Origin: Arctopsyche grandis
Lineage: Eukaryota; Arthropoda; Insecta; Trichoptera; Hydropsychidae
Direction of reading: 5' to 3'
Length of the DNA stretch: 64,000 bases
Assembly (NCBI RefSeq): GCF_051622035.1
Contig: NC_135358.1
Coordinates: 12,530,001-12,594,000, forward strand
Positions within the stretch are counted from its first letter, which is position 1. Each line of letters begins with the position of its first letter. Made by a program: the position numbers and the translations under genes. Positions 22,785-35,119 of this stretch are shown here, in pieces. The notes beneath the pieces were generated by a model. The model did no database searches. It had not been told where the DNA came from and worked only from the letters and a program-made list of their open reading frames with translations.

Positions 22785-23335
22785 TCTTTCTCGTTTTGCT
22801 CAATGTTGATCGTCGTAGTCATTGCCTGTCATCTGGTACTAGGATCTGGTACACTCTTCCCGGTCCTGTGCCGTTGTTAAATGCAGTGCTTAGGAACGAT
22901 CCTGTCACTTTTGATTTGATCTGACCATCTTGTGAGGGGCCGTCCTCTCTTTGGCCTTTAGCGATTTGCCTGTTTCTCGAGATTCTTCACATTCTCTCTG
23001 GCAATATGGCCAAAGTAGGAAATAATCTTTTTTCTATATGTTGTGGAGGGTCTCTCTGAAAGTGCCAGCTCTTTGAGGATGGAGATGTTTGTGCGTCTTG
23101 CAATCCACAGCACAGAATCCGTCTTCAACGCCACATTTCGAAAGCATATAATATGTCTCTTTCTCTCTTTTTCATCGCACTTCTTCGTTCTTCTCATCAT
23201 AGAGTGGTTTTTCCATATCTTTGTCAGATTGACCATCGCCGTTTTCGCCATTCCTATTCCTCTGCAGATTTCTGATTGGCATCCTCTTTCTCTTGAGATC
23301 AAGGCACCTAGGTAGATAAAATCGTTAACTTCCTC
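22785..23335 (-). mobile_element. LINE 3' fragment, copy B
   Basis: The minus strand encodes GMAKTAMVNLTKIWKNHSMM, then WIARRTNISILKELALSERP and ISYFGHIARENVKNLEKQ. This is the characteristic C-terminal region of non-LTR retrotransposon polymerases, downstream of the reverse transcriptase domain. The frame from 23302 to 22958 is open, then continues in another frame with GPSQD and FNNGTGPGRVYQ. It lies next to copy A in the same orientation. It is 5'-truncated and decayed. Confidence 0.75.
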
Positions 23336-23784
23336 ATAGTCTTTGACAGCATTGGACTTTCTGAAAGATCCTAATTAATCAACAAGGAGGATTCATCAAT
23401 TACATTTTTGTAATACCCATTAGTGTATTCCAAATAATACCTGTCAATGTGCCCTACATTGTAGCATGATATCGTTTCATGTTTTGTCATACCTCGTTCT
23501 GATGGTATGATCGAATACAGATCTAATATTCAGTTTAATATGTACAGTGTTTAATGTGACCACACTTTTTTTCCAGACACTCGTAGACGGATCGAATTTA
23601 TTATTTATACATACAACTTTGTTTTCGTACCACCAAGATACTCGATTATTTATTCTAAAATATATAATTTACCTTGGATTTATTTTGTTGTGAACGTCGG
23701 TGTTGAAACTTTGTATTCTAATATTGTGTTATTTGTTGTTGCAGGTGATAAGATACAAGAGTGAATACAGATATTACAGATGAT

Positions 23785-25397
23785 ATGTCTCGCAACAAAG
23801 AGAAATATGAAGCGGCCGGTCGCCGGGCATACACGATCATGCCCGAGACGGAGAGGGCGGCTGGCCGGCGCGCTGCGCCATGGACGTCTTTGGAGGTGAC
23901 GGGTGGAGTGCGAAATTTGGCACCAGCTCTTTGGGATATGGCCCACCTGACGGCGCTCTACCTCAACGACAATTGCCTGCAACGGTTGCCACCTGATATT
24001 TCTCGTTTGGCCACGCTGCGTACCCTCGATCTGTCCAACAACAAGCTACGTAGTCTGCCTTCGGAAATTGGCGACCTCGTCCAACTCAGGTAGCTAGTCT
24101 ACGATAGTATGTAGTAGTGGAAGGTAATGGAATTGAAATAGTACGAGTCGGATGTTTTTCTTTATTGAAGCTATTGTTAATCTTAAATTAATAATAATTA
24201 GATGATAAATCATGCACTCTGTGACATTCTTATGAGTTTGTTCTTTGAAATACTTTTTTTTTTTTGATATTTCTGACATCAAGTATTATTGTGTTTTATT
24301 TGATTTTTAAATGCTTTTTATTATTATTAAATTATGTTGGCAAAGCATCTTATATCGTATAGTAATTTTAGTATTACATTATTCTAATGTTAATGTACAG
24401 CATAATATGAAAAAGAGCTCAAATGCCTTTTTTACATTTTTTATTGTGTTGTATGCATTTTTTATATACTATGCAGAGCTTAGTGTACATAAGATAGTTT
24501 TGATATTTTTACTAATTAGTCATGATGTTTAATAACATTTCGGTAGATATGTTGTTTTAATACTTTGGAATTCACAAGTTTTTAAATCGATAATTTAATC
24601 TGAGAGTATTTTTTTTCAATCAATCAGAAGTGTTCAATTCAGATATATTTAAAACTGAGATTGTTCTGCTAAAGGCATACACAGCATTTTTTGTTTTTTG
24701 TTAATAGAATTGAATTTAAATACGGATTTTTAAAATGTTTTTATATACTCAATTCTATCCACAACAAAATCGTGGAAGGATTCATGGCTAACCATGCATA
24801 TAAATGTCATTTTTTTTATTCTGAATACTGATGACTAATACGAATTTAGTTAGTATACTAACGTATTTTTTTTCATATTTAAAATAAATTTGTTTCTTCT
24901 ATACTATAAAAAATATGAATGTGATTCAGATTCTCAAGAAATACGTAAGATGATCTTCAAATAAGTTTTCACATACGGTAGACGTTTCTTTGGTAGACTT
25001 GTTGTTATTTAATTTTCAAGCTTTATGTAAAATCTGCGAAGAAATGTGTCAATTGAATAAATTCGAATTCCATTTGAATTACTTTGAATTGTAAAGTTTT
25101 AAAATTGTATGCATGATTAATAAAGTTTTTTGTACCGGTGAACCTACATAGGAATGATGGAATGTTTTGTATAATTTAAGATGAGCGTCGATTTTGAATA
25201 CTTTTTTTGAATTTATTTCAGAGAGCTACTTTTACATCACAATTACCTACGTGTTCTACCATACGAATTGGGCAAATTGTTCAACCTTTGTTCGCTCGGT
25301 CTTCATGGGAATCCTCTATCGAAGGAAATTTTCAACCTATATGGTGACACCAACGGCACACACAAGCTGCTCACCTATTTATTGGATAGTCTTCAAA
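23785..25397 (+). CDS. twin: Twin / CCR4-NOT subunit 6 deadenylase, first two coding exons (partial)
   Basis: The coding part is join(23785..24089,25222..25397), running off the window. The 5' exon has an acceptor at 23743-23744 (GTTGTTGCAG) and a 40-nt leader before ATG. It encodes MSRNKEKYEAAGRRAYTIM, then WTSLEVTGGVRNLAPALWDM and leucine-rich repeats (LTALYLNDNCLQRLPPDISR, LRTLDLSNNKLRSLPSEIG). The second exon completes the repeats (HHNYLRVLPYELGKLFNL, LGLHGNPLSKEIFNLYGD) and ends LLTYLLDSLQ before GTAAGT. This order and spacing match CNOT6/CCR4, the exonuclease that shortens mRNA poly(A) tails within CCR4-NOT; the repeats bind the CAF1 subunit. The join is in phase 2 and the last donor leaves one base. 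The catalytic EEP domain (MCYNVLCDKYAT region in relatives) is absent, so the gene continues past 64000. Confidence 0.9.
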
Positions 25398-25420
25398 GTA
25401 AGTGGATTTTCATTATATAA

Positions 25421-25868
25421 ATGTGGTTTTACCAGGCTACGCTCGTTATTTGTAATATAAATCAGGTAAACATGGCTAATCTAATGGTAAACATTTTACT
25501 AAATTTATTTGAATAGTTTTATTTTATTTAAATTTATTTGAATATATTCATTTGTTTTTTTTTTTGTTAAATTTAACGTCGCGGATTCTACCACCCAAAC
25601 CTTACATAGTTACATACATTAAACCTTACAAAGTCTATCGAAATTATATATTAACTAGTATTTTTACCCCGCTTCGCTCGGTATTTGTAATATAAACGGC
25701 TTAAACATGGTGAAATTAATAGTAAATATTATTTGTTGTTTTTATTAAATTTATTTGAATCGAAAAAAAATAATATTCAATCGTCATCGTATAATTTGAT
25801 TTGTTTTTAAAGCTCCAATCCAAACCTTACTACAACCTTACAAAGTCTCTTTCGAAATTATATGTTAG
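25421..25868 (-). mobile_element. Two head-to-tail Helitron-like copies
   Basis: On the minus strand, copy 2 runs from about 25868 (ACATATAATTTCGAAAGAGA) to CTAG at 25655 (CCGAGCGAAGCGGGGTAAAA before it). Copy 1 starts immediately after (TTAATATATAATTTCG) and ends near 25421 with CGAGCGTAGCCTGGTAAAA. The CTAG end of one copy directly abuts the start of the next with no spacer. The pair lies 24 bp after the donor of the second twin exon. Confidence 0.6.
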
Positions 25869-27953
25869 TTAATTGTATGTTATATGAAGATATATTAGAT
25901 TTATAATATTGGGGAATTAATAACATTGAGACCTTATCTTATTATTCATTTATTTATGCAAGTATTCTGTTATTGTTTTTATTGACATTTGAACAAGTTT
26001 GCAACATTGGATTTTTTTTTCTAAATACAAAATTTGGTTGATATTTTTGATAGTTTCTAGTGAAGTATCAAACCATTTTGCCTTTAATTTTTCATTTTTA
26101 CTCATAGATGTCAGCGTACTTTAGTTTTGTGCTAATATTATTTTATCATTAATTTTGTTAGTATAAAGATACAATTACGAAAAAACGTATAAAGTAAACC
26201 TCTTTAAAATTATTATAATCATATTATAAACTTGCCATAATGATATTCTCTATGTGCTTCAATTATTTGCATTTTTTTTTTATACTGTTTATAAGATCAT
26301 CACAGTCCAGGATCTCGCTCTCATTTGAAACTCCTTTTATATATCGGTGACTCAAGATCTTAGTTTGTCTAATTCCCGTGTAACGAGAGCAATTATTCTA
26401 CGATCTATGATGAATAGTCTCAATTAATCACTGGATTTCGTGTGAGCAATCCGCGCTTTTTGTTTTTTTTTGTTCTCTTAATTTTTTTCCCTCCAAGTCA
26501 TCCATTCAAATGCGCGAGTTCGAAGGCTGTTTTTGGATGCCGCAATTTAAATCCTCAAATATCCCGCGTGCACGATCTTCGCGCATCTTCCGGAAAATCT
26601 TCTTCTGACACGTCCGTAGATGAGCGGCATTTTCGCACGTTTCGGTGCACCGCTCAATCATTGTTCACGGTCAATTTCTTCGAGTCGAGAGCATCTGCTC
26701 ACATTAATTTGCACATTATCGGGGCCATTAGAAAGTCGCCGCTTTCATATTTGGCACACTCGGCTCACGAAGAATATTATATACCCATACGTGTGCGCTC
26801 TCCCTCCTTCGGTACAATTTTTTTGTCTTCCGCTCGCAACCAAACTGTACTTGGAAAATTGAAGCTGCGGTTCGGACACGACGACACCTCGAGATAACGA
26901 CCGTCGTTCGTCGCCGAATCATATTTCGAAATCTCCTTGTTATTATTTTTATTATTTTTTGGGTCGTCTCGTTTCGTATTGGACGATTCGAGATGTGTAC
27001 TTCGCGATACTTGAGTGTCTCTCGAGAAAAGGAGAACGGTATCGAGTGGTGGTGGTACCCAGAGTCAATACGAAGCAGTAAAACCAATGATGGTACGCAC
27101 GTTTCCGTCGAAATCGAAACTTGTGTTGAGTGCGTAAGCACGCTCAACTCTATGAGCATTGTGCGGGTATTTAAAAAAAACACTCGCTATTAACATAAAT
27201 TACGAAATATTTAGCGTGGTAATAGACTATGTACGTTTCTAGGCTAGTACATACAAATCAGCGTTGTGAATGTATCTCAATAATAAGCAGTCTTTGCCAT
27301 ATTCGCCACGTTTCAACTTAGTAAGGGTGCTGTCAATTTGTGTTAATGTATTCCGATTTCATAATATGTATACATATGCATATCGAGGCTATGTGTATTG
27401 TGGCTTTGAACTTACAGCTCGGTTGTCATTCTTGCGATTGCACAATGATTTACTCCACACGTGGTTAAATGTATCGGATACCGTTCACATCATCATCGTC
27501 GTCGTCGTCGCATCTTCCGTATATCGATACTCGCGCCATATTGAATTTCATGTAACGGGACGCTGTATCATTATGTTAATTTCAGTTCTATTACGAAAAA
27601 ACTCCCTCATATCGTTTCAGACAGAATCAATATTTGCCGTAACTGTAAGTCGGACGAACAATAGATTTAGTGTGAAAGTTTTCGTAATTTCTTTCGATGT
27701 GAAGTAAAACAGTGTGTTTGCGTGTGCCAGATTTTGAGAATAGCCCAATTTGGACCTTCCCGTTGGTGTATAAAATTTTGCATCGGTTTTTTTTTTCAAT
27801 AATTTAATTACAAATTTTGTTGAATGTATATAAAAATGGCTTTCGAACTCAATGACACTATATGAGGAAATTAGTACTTTAGCTTAAAAATAAACCTTTT
27901 GTTGGGGTTTTATTAATAAAGGCCTACCCCTACTCTATGAATCAATGTACATC

Positions 27954-28466
27954 CTAGTTAGGGTGATCACATTTCCCAGGACTAGAAACGGGACGATCCG
28001 CAAAAAATGTGTTGCACGTGCAAAACTTTTTCCTCAAATGAACATTAATATTGTCGAGGAATTACAGTTTTTTATAAGGAATTACAAGGAAAATAGAAAC
28101 AAGATAATATCTGTTGCTCATGCGACGCAGGCTGATTTTTTTTTATCTGAAGCCTGTAAATGTAAAATTAACAACAAAAATACAAAATTTTCCAAAAAGA
28201 TATTCTCGTTTTAATTACGTTCGAAATGTACGTTCTAGTAAAAATTATATTACGAGACTACTCTTGTAATATCATTTTTACTAGAACGTACATTTCTTTA
28301 AAAAAAGAAAATGAAAACAAAATAAAAAAAATTATACAATATAAATATTGTATTTACAGTTATTTAAAAATAATTATGATGGAAATAATAATACAAAACG
28401 ATTATTATTTTCCCCGATTATACGATCCTGGCCAAAACGGGTAGTATGGTCTCCCCAATACTAGTT
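27954..28466. mobile_element. Possible hAT-like element with degenerate ends
   Basis: The left end AGGGTGATCACATTTCCCAG resembles common hAT termini. The reverse complement of the right end (TTGGGGAGACCATACTACCC) is partly similar. Both sides carry CTAGTT (27954-27959 and 28461-28466), a possible target duplication of 6 bp or more. The interior has an open frame (27945-28214) without a recognised domain and a strong hairpin at 28223-28296. Confidence 0.45.
28223..28296. repeat. 74-nt near-perfect hairpin
   Basis: The 34-nt arms 28223-28256 and 28263-28296 are reverse complements with only a few mismatches, around a 6-nt loop. The outer arm reads GAAATGTACGTTCTAGTAAA. It lies in the right part of the possible hAT-like element. 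Confidence 0.8.
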
Positions 28467-30692
28467 GATTCAGTGCAACTTCAAAATAGATATGAAGATA
28501 ATTTTTTTAATATGCCGTTATATTCGTAACGATTCTGAGTCGCAATTGATTAATTATTCCGCCCTATAAAATATATTACTATATTCATTAGATGAAAAAA
28601 ACTAGATTGCTTTTTATATATGTACTTGCGTATAAAAAAAAACTTCACGAGTCAATACTTCACCTCGTCCCTCATTGACTCTTCAAGTTGGTCACGCTAA
28701 TGATCATCCGCTATTTACGGCAACACGTCCGAGTGTTCGGATCCCAAAATTGTATCTAAAATGTGTGTATTAAATTAAAATAAATAAAAAAATGCTTATC
28801 GAAAAACCGTAAATGCGAGTGCATTTGCCCGGAGAAAACGAGTCGCCGGATTCGAGCGACTCGCGAAAGTATGCCGTCGCTCCACATAACCGTCGACTGC
28901 GGTAAAAAGTCAGTGGAAATCGGTCGAGAGTCGCATCCGCGCCAACATCACTTACGGACACGCCTGTACATTACACTCGATCTGTGGATACGGCGGATTC
29001 ATCCTTATTATTCGTCGCACTCGAATCCGTCGATAGGCGGAAATCTCCGATTCTCCTCGCTCCCGAGGGGGCCATTGGATACGGGACGAGGGGAGGTGGA
29101 AAATTTGCAGGTCGAGGAACTCCATTTTTGGCGAACGGCCCGTGGAGCTGGCCAGTCGCCGGAAGAGGAAGCGCCAACGCCAAGATGAGGCGCCTGATAA
29201 AAACCGCTTCTGGGCTGGGCGCCTTTGTCTTAATAACCGAAACTCGATCACAGCACAACAATGAGATTTTTTTTACCACGATGCTCCGTAATGCGGCTAC
29301 TGTGTTAGTAACGTGCTCCAAATCTACGGGTTTTGTATACCCGAAATGCACTAAGAATATGTGTATCGTGACCTATCGTGCAACACGATGCCGAATGACG
29401 TAGTACGCAAATACCGTTTGTATAATGTGAACCAATTAATCGTATGAAGAATAACTATGGGTTGGAAGTTATTCTTTTTTTTTCTTTGATTAACGGGCGT
29501 CTTGGCATATTTGATTTTTTGTACGGTTTGTCATGCGATAGAGGATGCAGGAAAAATGCCTTTGCGAAACCTCGGAACATTTAGTCAAATTATAGGCTGT
29601 TCATTAAAACAAAAGAAGAGTTTATAAAATTTTATCGTCACCTCTCATATTTACCTATTTCACCACTGTTATCCTGGTAAATTATTACATGCTTATTGAT
29701 TTTTTATTTAATTTTTACCACAGTGCCATGCCCCAAATCAAGGCTTGCCCTTAAATTGGCACACTGTGATAGGATACGATCGACTTGTAGTTAGAAATAT
29801 CCAAATCTACCTAGTAGGTATCTCCGCAAAAATACTTGGATTCATACATCGTTTTTCATTTTAATTGAAACTTAACCAAGTCTCAGACCCAAGATCTCAA
29901 AATACGCTAACCACCGAGTATTTGTACCTTTAATTAGAAATAGTGAAAGTGCAAGCTTTTTTTATGGAGGTTATTCAAGTTCGAAATAATAATTTATCTA
30001 TAAGGTTTTAAATGCCGATGGCTCAAAAGCGTTCTTTTTTCCGTGGTTGAATTATTTAAATTCTAATAACATAGGTACTTCGTCGCTTTTACAAAAATAA
30101 TGTATTAAATCATCATGAAAATGGAAAATGCGTTATTTTTTTCTCGTCTTAAAAAGGAAGCGATTCGAAATAAACTAAATGTTTCTACAATAAATAAAAT
30201 TTTATTTTATTGATGAATAACATTTTTGTTAACTTAGTCACTTTTGAAAAGCCCCTATATAAATAAAAATCCACTGACACACAGACACGCACTCATTTTT
30301 TTTCGAGATCATGAAAACGTGATCAGTGGCCGATTTTGAGTTCGAATCAGTCAAAATCTCGAGTTTGAATTTTCGCATGATCACAAAACTTCATATATTG
30401 TTACTACGTATATAGAAAAAGTAATAACTGAAAATAATCATTAGTTCTAAATAATTACCAAGCACTCTCGTTCGTTTTTTGTGGCCTAATTTTTTTGTAT
30501 ACACCATAGTCGTAATTGGCCTTTAAATATTTAATGCAACTTATACCTACCACAGTGCAATAGTATTCAGTGACTTCACGGGGCTGAAACTTTGATCGCA
30601 CAATACCCGAATCCGAATCGAAAGTAAATTATATATGTTTACGATTCTGTATTCCGTGGCCAGGTTGTGAATTACTGACGAGTTACGTCTTG

Positions 30693-30738
30693 ACGTCTGT
30701 TATTTTATTATTACACTTAATAATAAAATAACAGACGT
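30693..30738. repeat. Perfect 21-bp hairpin with 4-nt loop
   Basis: ACGTCTGTTATTTTATTATT plus A (30693-30713) pairs without a mismatch with 30718-30738 across the loop CACT. No coding context and no clear element boundaries. Confidence 0.8.
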
Positions 30739-31502
30739 GTAGTGTACACGTGTCTTACTTTTTTATGTAATTTATTATATATTAATTCTCTGATTAAACG
30801 ATACGTGCCATTAATATACATAACTGATGTCGGTATTTAAATTTTTCAATTGGTTCCGATCACGTAAGTAGCCAGTCACGAAATCTAAGATTTTCCTATT
30901 GCTGTGTGTAAAAAATGTCTGTTGCGGCGGCCGATAGATACACTGCGAGAAAATAAACTTAAATGCCTTACATACAGAGATCGGTGAGGATACTTTTTAT
31001 CCCACGGGTATATTTCGGAATCGAATGCTGCGGTCTTTTTTATTTAAAAAGGTATTGTCATCCATACTTCCTGTAGAATGTTTTTCCTTTAAGCAGGTAT
31101 TTTATAATTTTAACTTTTAATTGGATTTAAAAACTGTGAAGATTGATTTTAAACAAGCCTGCATTTTTAATTAAGAAAAATTACCAACATACATGTATGA
31201 ATTATTAGTTTTTCAAATGTAATTTGCATGGATACAAATCATGTTGCATCAAGTTACAGATGATATTCGTGTGTATAAGAAATGGCTTTGTATGGTCCAT
31301 AGGAGGCGTTAACGAAATTCGACGAACGCTATAGACAATTCGATTTTTGATTATAAGAATTTATTTCATTACCTTGCATGTAGGACAAATTTTTCATATT
31401 GTGTATGATGAGTTGGTTTATCTATCTTTTATTCAGATTAATCCAATATCGGGAAGACTGAGCTTTTCTTGACAAACATGTGATTTATTTGAAATGATTC
31501 CA

Positions 31503-31795
31503 CGACGAAACGTCTACGGAACTACGGAATTTGTTTCAAAACGTCTAACGACACGACGTTCACGACACAATGATCACGGACATAATGTTTATACACAAAA
31601 CGAAGAATACGAGAATTATTATCATATTTTGTATTATTTACGATGTACGGTTTTCTTATTAAAAAAATCGTTTTCAACGTATGAATGTTTTATGTATGAC
31701 GCGTTATCATTTAATTTTATCAATCATTTTCTCCGTAACGATTTGGTCACGTTAACATTTTGTCTTTAGACGTTTTGTCCGTAGTCGTTTCGTCG
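31503..31795. mobile_element. Probable MITE with repeat-rich inverted ends
   Basis: The left end CGACGAAACGTCTACGGA and the reverse complement of the right end CGACGAAACGACTACGGA match at 17 of 18 positions. The similarity continues through AAAACGTCTAA. Short units such as ACGAAACG and ACGTTTTGTC recur in each end. No target duplication was resolved, and the open frame spanning it is not convincing. Confidence 0.5.
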
Positions 31796-32020
31796 TGTCA
31801 CCGTTTAATAATATACATAGGATGAGCATGTTCCATTTCTGAAATCTTAAGGTCTGACCGCACTAGGCGACAGTGCGCTGCAGCGACGCAGCGCAGCACA
31901 TCAGAGTTGGTACAAAAGGCAACTTTGATCCGGAGTGTCACGCCACTCGTAGTGCGTTCTATATCATTATATTTTTATTTTTGTCATCTCTAATTTATAT
32001 AGTTATTATTTTGTTTCTTA

Positions 32021-32062
32021 ACCATTGTGGCGCATTAGGAATTCCTGTAATGCCACAATGGT
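32021..32062. repeat. Imperfect 16-bp hairpin
   Basis: ACCATTGTGGC (32021-32031) pairs with GCCACAATGGT (32052-32062). After a one-base bulge the stem extends with CATTA/TAATG around a short loop. Function unknown. Confidence 0.55.
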
Positions 32063-34404
32063 CCAAACTTAAAATAAATCATTCAAACAACATTTGGCTG
32101 CTCTGCGTTGCTGGAGTCCAGTGGTGTCTAGTGTGGTCTATGTTTTATAATGCATTAGTGAATTCATCTTTTTTCGTGGTATTCTAAATACAACACTGGG
32201 TCGAACAATTTTCGTTCTGCTTTTGATAGCGAATCCTTGTTTTTTTTTTTAATGTTTATCAGTCGGAGGGGAGATCGCGTGCTCTTTTACCGTAAATGTT
32301 GGTTTTGGACAGGAAACGAGACCGTGAACCGTGACAGCCTAGCCCTTGCTCGCCGTCTGGACGTGAAAGTTAGACCATGCCGTGAATTGCATACTAAATT
32401 TGTGCATGCGTGTTTTGGTACAGTATGTACTTATTTAAGTTTTAGCGTAACAATTAGCATTTTTTCGTCTGTCACAGACTGAAGATGTGTTTTCGCAGTG
32501 AATTATCTCGTTGACCTTCACCTTTGTGTTTCGTATTCAGAAGGCGATGGCACCGGGCGAAGTGTGTAAAAAAAAAAAAAGACGTACGGACGGAAGACAA
32601 AAACGGTCATCTCTCTTGTGTCACACGACGCGTATAGAGTTCTATGATAATGAGGTGATTCTCCTCACTAGATTTTCATACCATGCGACCTTGACGAACC
32701 GTCCACAATTGAATTTAGTCGCGAAAAGACCATTTGATAATGTGAGAAGATGCTACCGGTAAGTTGGCTGTCGGTTTTCTTTCCCCCTCGCCAAAATCGA
32801 CGGAACGGAACCGAACCGATCCAGGTCGAGACTCCGGGCCCGGTTTTTCAAGCCATTTCCTTCGCGAATCTTATCCGTTCGCGGTCATAATAAATGGTGG
32901 TATACGTATATTTTAATTTCTTTTTATCCGGTTGGCCGTCACGCGCCGATGCTAATTTGTATGCGTATCCTTGTCGCTTGACCGTAAACGCGAACTCTTC
33001 GGCTGTTACTTTCTCCATTATTTCTCTTTCGTTCAGAGGCTTTGAAAGCCGTCGCCGGTTTTGTTGTCGACAATTGCCATTATGTCGCACTGTTTAGAAT
33101 TCGACGAATCATGACTGAAAGTTTTTTAATTTTCTTTAATGACTTGCATACGTATGCATGTATGTACATATGTGCGTTACGTAAGATATGTGATTGTTTT
33201 ATATTTAAATCTTTTTGCTTTGATTGGGGATACGTTTCAAGCCTATACACTTTGTATGGATTGTGCTATATAGATTTTTTTAATGAATAGACATTTACGA
33301 GTCAATGGATAAATTAATTATATAGTCAGTTAAATTATTCACGAACATAAAATGATCACGAGTGCACGTGCGGTTGTCAGACGTGAGCGAAACATATATA
33401 CGTGTATTATTGTTAAAACAGTAATACTGTAAAATGAATAACGTTTTCGAGGAATCGTACTTTTGTATATTTTTTTGCAATGAAATTGAAAATATTTTTT
33501 CTTTTATTTATTAATTCTTAACTATTCAAATTGTGTAATGTGTTTTAGGATAGCTGTTTAACTCGCTCGCGATTAGGTTAGTTGTCAAGCTTGCTCGTTT
33601 GAGAAATCTTGTTCGAAAGATTTAACTGGCACATGCGGGTGAGTTTATACATTGTCTGGTAGATATGCAATGTTGTAAGCTTTAACTAAAACTTGCGCGA
33701 TATTATATTCGAAAATGATCATGAGTAGTATTTCTAAAATTAATTAATGCTCGTTTAAAAAGTTGAATTACGTAATTTTAATTATAAAAAAATATTGAAA
33801 TGAAATTCATCACCGAATAGATCTTTGGATTTTATTTATGCAAAATGAAGTGTTTCCAACGCTGATAATATAAAATATTTTTTTAATTCGAAACGGCAGA
33901 AGTGAACCCATGACGCGTTTTATTGGATAAATGTATTATTCATCGCTGCGATATTGCAAATCGTCTTTCTGTCGTCGCGGATTCTCGCGAGACTTTCTTT
34001 GCAAATTTCACACTGAGTCAAATGCGTTGACACATCGCCAATTTCGGACGCTCCATATAAATATCCCCGTACGCATTTTTCACCTGTCGAAGGTGAAAAA
34101 TCAGAATCCTTTGTTACTTTTGTCGTTTTGAAAGAAAATTTCATGCCGAAAATAAATTGCGTCTTTTTTCCACTTTTGCGACCTACTTCATCGAAAAAAA
34201 AAGGCAAATTGGTAATAACACATCTCGGCCGTAATGCGACATACGTGATTTATATATCGCCCACCCGTTTATTTGCTAACGGAAAATAAATATTTGTACA
34301 CACTGAAGAAAAAAATTCTCCACAATACAAACAAAACATTCGATATAAAATTACTACACGCATATATTATCATAAATATTTGCTACTGTCGAAAATATGT
34401 ATAT

Positions 34405-34443
34405 GTCGTGTTTTGAATAGCATTTTTATTGTTTCAGGTAAGT
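34405..34443 (+). promoter_or_regulatory. Candidate recursive splice site (ratchet point) in the twin intron
   Basis: The sequence ATTTTTATTGTTTCAG|GTAAGTG puts a complete 3' splice site directly against a consensus 5' splice site at 34437|34438, with no exon between. Recursive splicing of long introns through such zero-length exons is established in Drosophila. The site lies 9 kb into the presumed twin intron on the same strand. It needs junction or intron-lariat RNA evidence. Confidence 0.6.
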
Positions 34444-35119
34444 GTTTTTTTTTTGCCTCGCCATTTATTCAAATTGCATGCATGCGATAAGGGTAAGTGA
34501 AATTTTGATATTTTTACAGAATTTTAATACCCGTTATGTTCATGTACATATGTACATTGTTCTTCACTGCTAATTTCCTCGAACGTACGGTTTTACTTTC
34601 TTGTATCGTTACGCTGAACTTAAACGGGTCAGTATGACTTGATGCCTACCACGTCTTAACGACTGCCGGGTCCACCGTTTGAGTCTGGTAAAGTAGGCCA
34701 ACTCAAGAATCAGATCCGCCTCCTCAGAACGACCACTCTTCAACTCGTTTGTCGACTGAACACCGATGCACGGTGCAGCAGATGTCGCACGGTTCGTTCG
34801 CATAACATAGCTTTAATTATATTATACAATTTCGATATTTTTGACTGACGTTTGTTTGTTGATAGCGTCATCGTCAGGCCGGGTATTCCACCTTGACGTT
34901 TGTTCGAATTAGTATGAGCGAAAGCGTTCTGTCGCTTTTGAATTTCGTTTTAGAAGACAATGCGGGACGTTAACGAAAGCGACAAGGCGGTCTTTCATAC
35001 ATAATTGAAACAATGTGTCGTAACCTTTTAAGGGCGTCGATTCGTAATGCATATTAGTCGTAAATATCGACGTTTAGTAGCGTTCTCTTCTAGCTCCAGC
35101 TAACAGAGAATGTGGTTAG

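Noticed and set aside
26442-27183. Two overlapping 151-codon frames on opposite strands
   Set aside because: Neither has a recognisable domain, and mutual overlap with similar length suggests chance openness of a GC-moderate patch.
27270-27707. 145-codon open frame
   Set aside because: Composition is unremarkable, no recognised motif, and no support from neighbouring exons.
28871-29403. Four overlapping open frames, the longest 139 codons
   Set aside because: Both strands are open together and no domain is visible; it may be a regulatory patch or old repeat.
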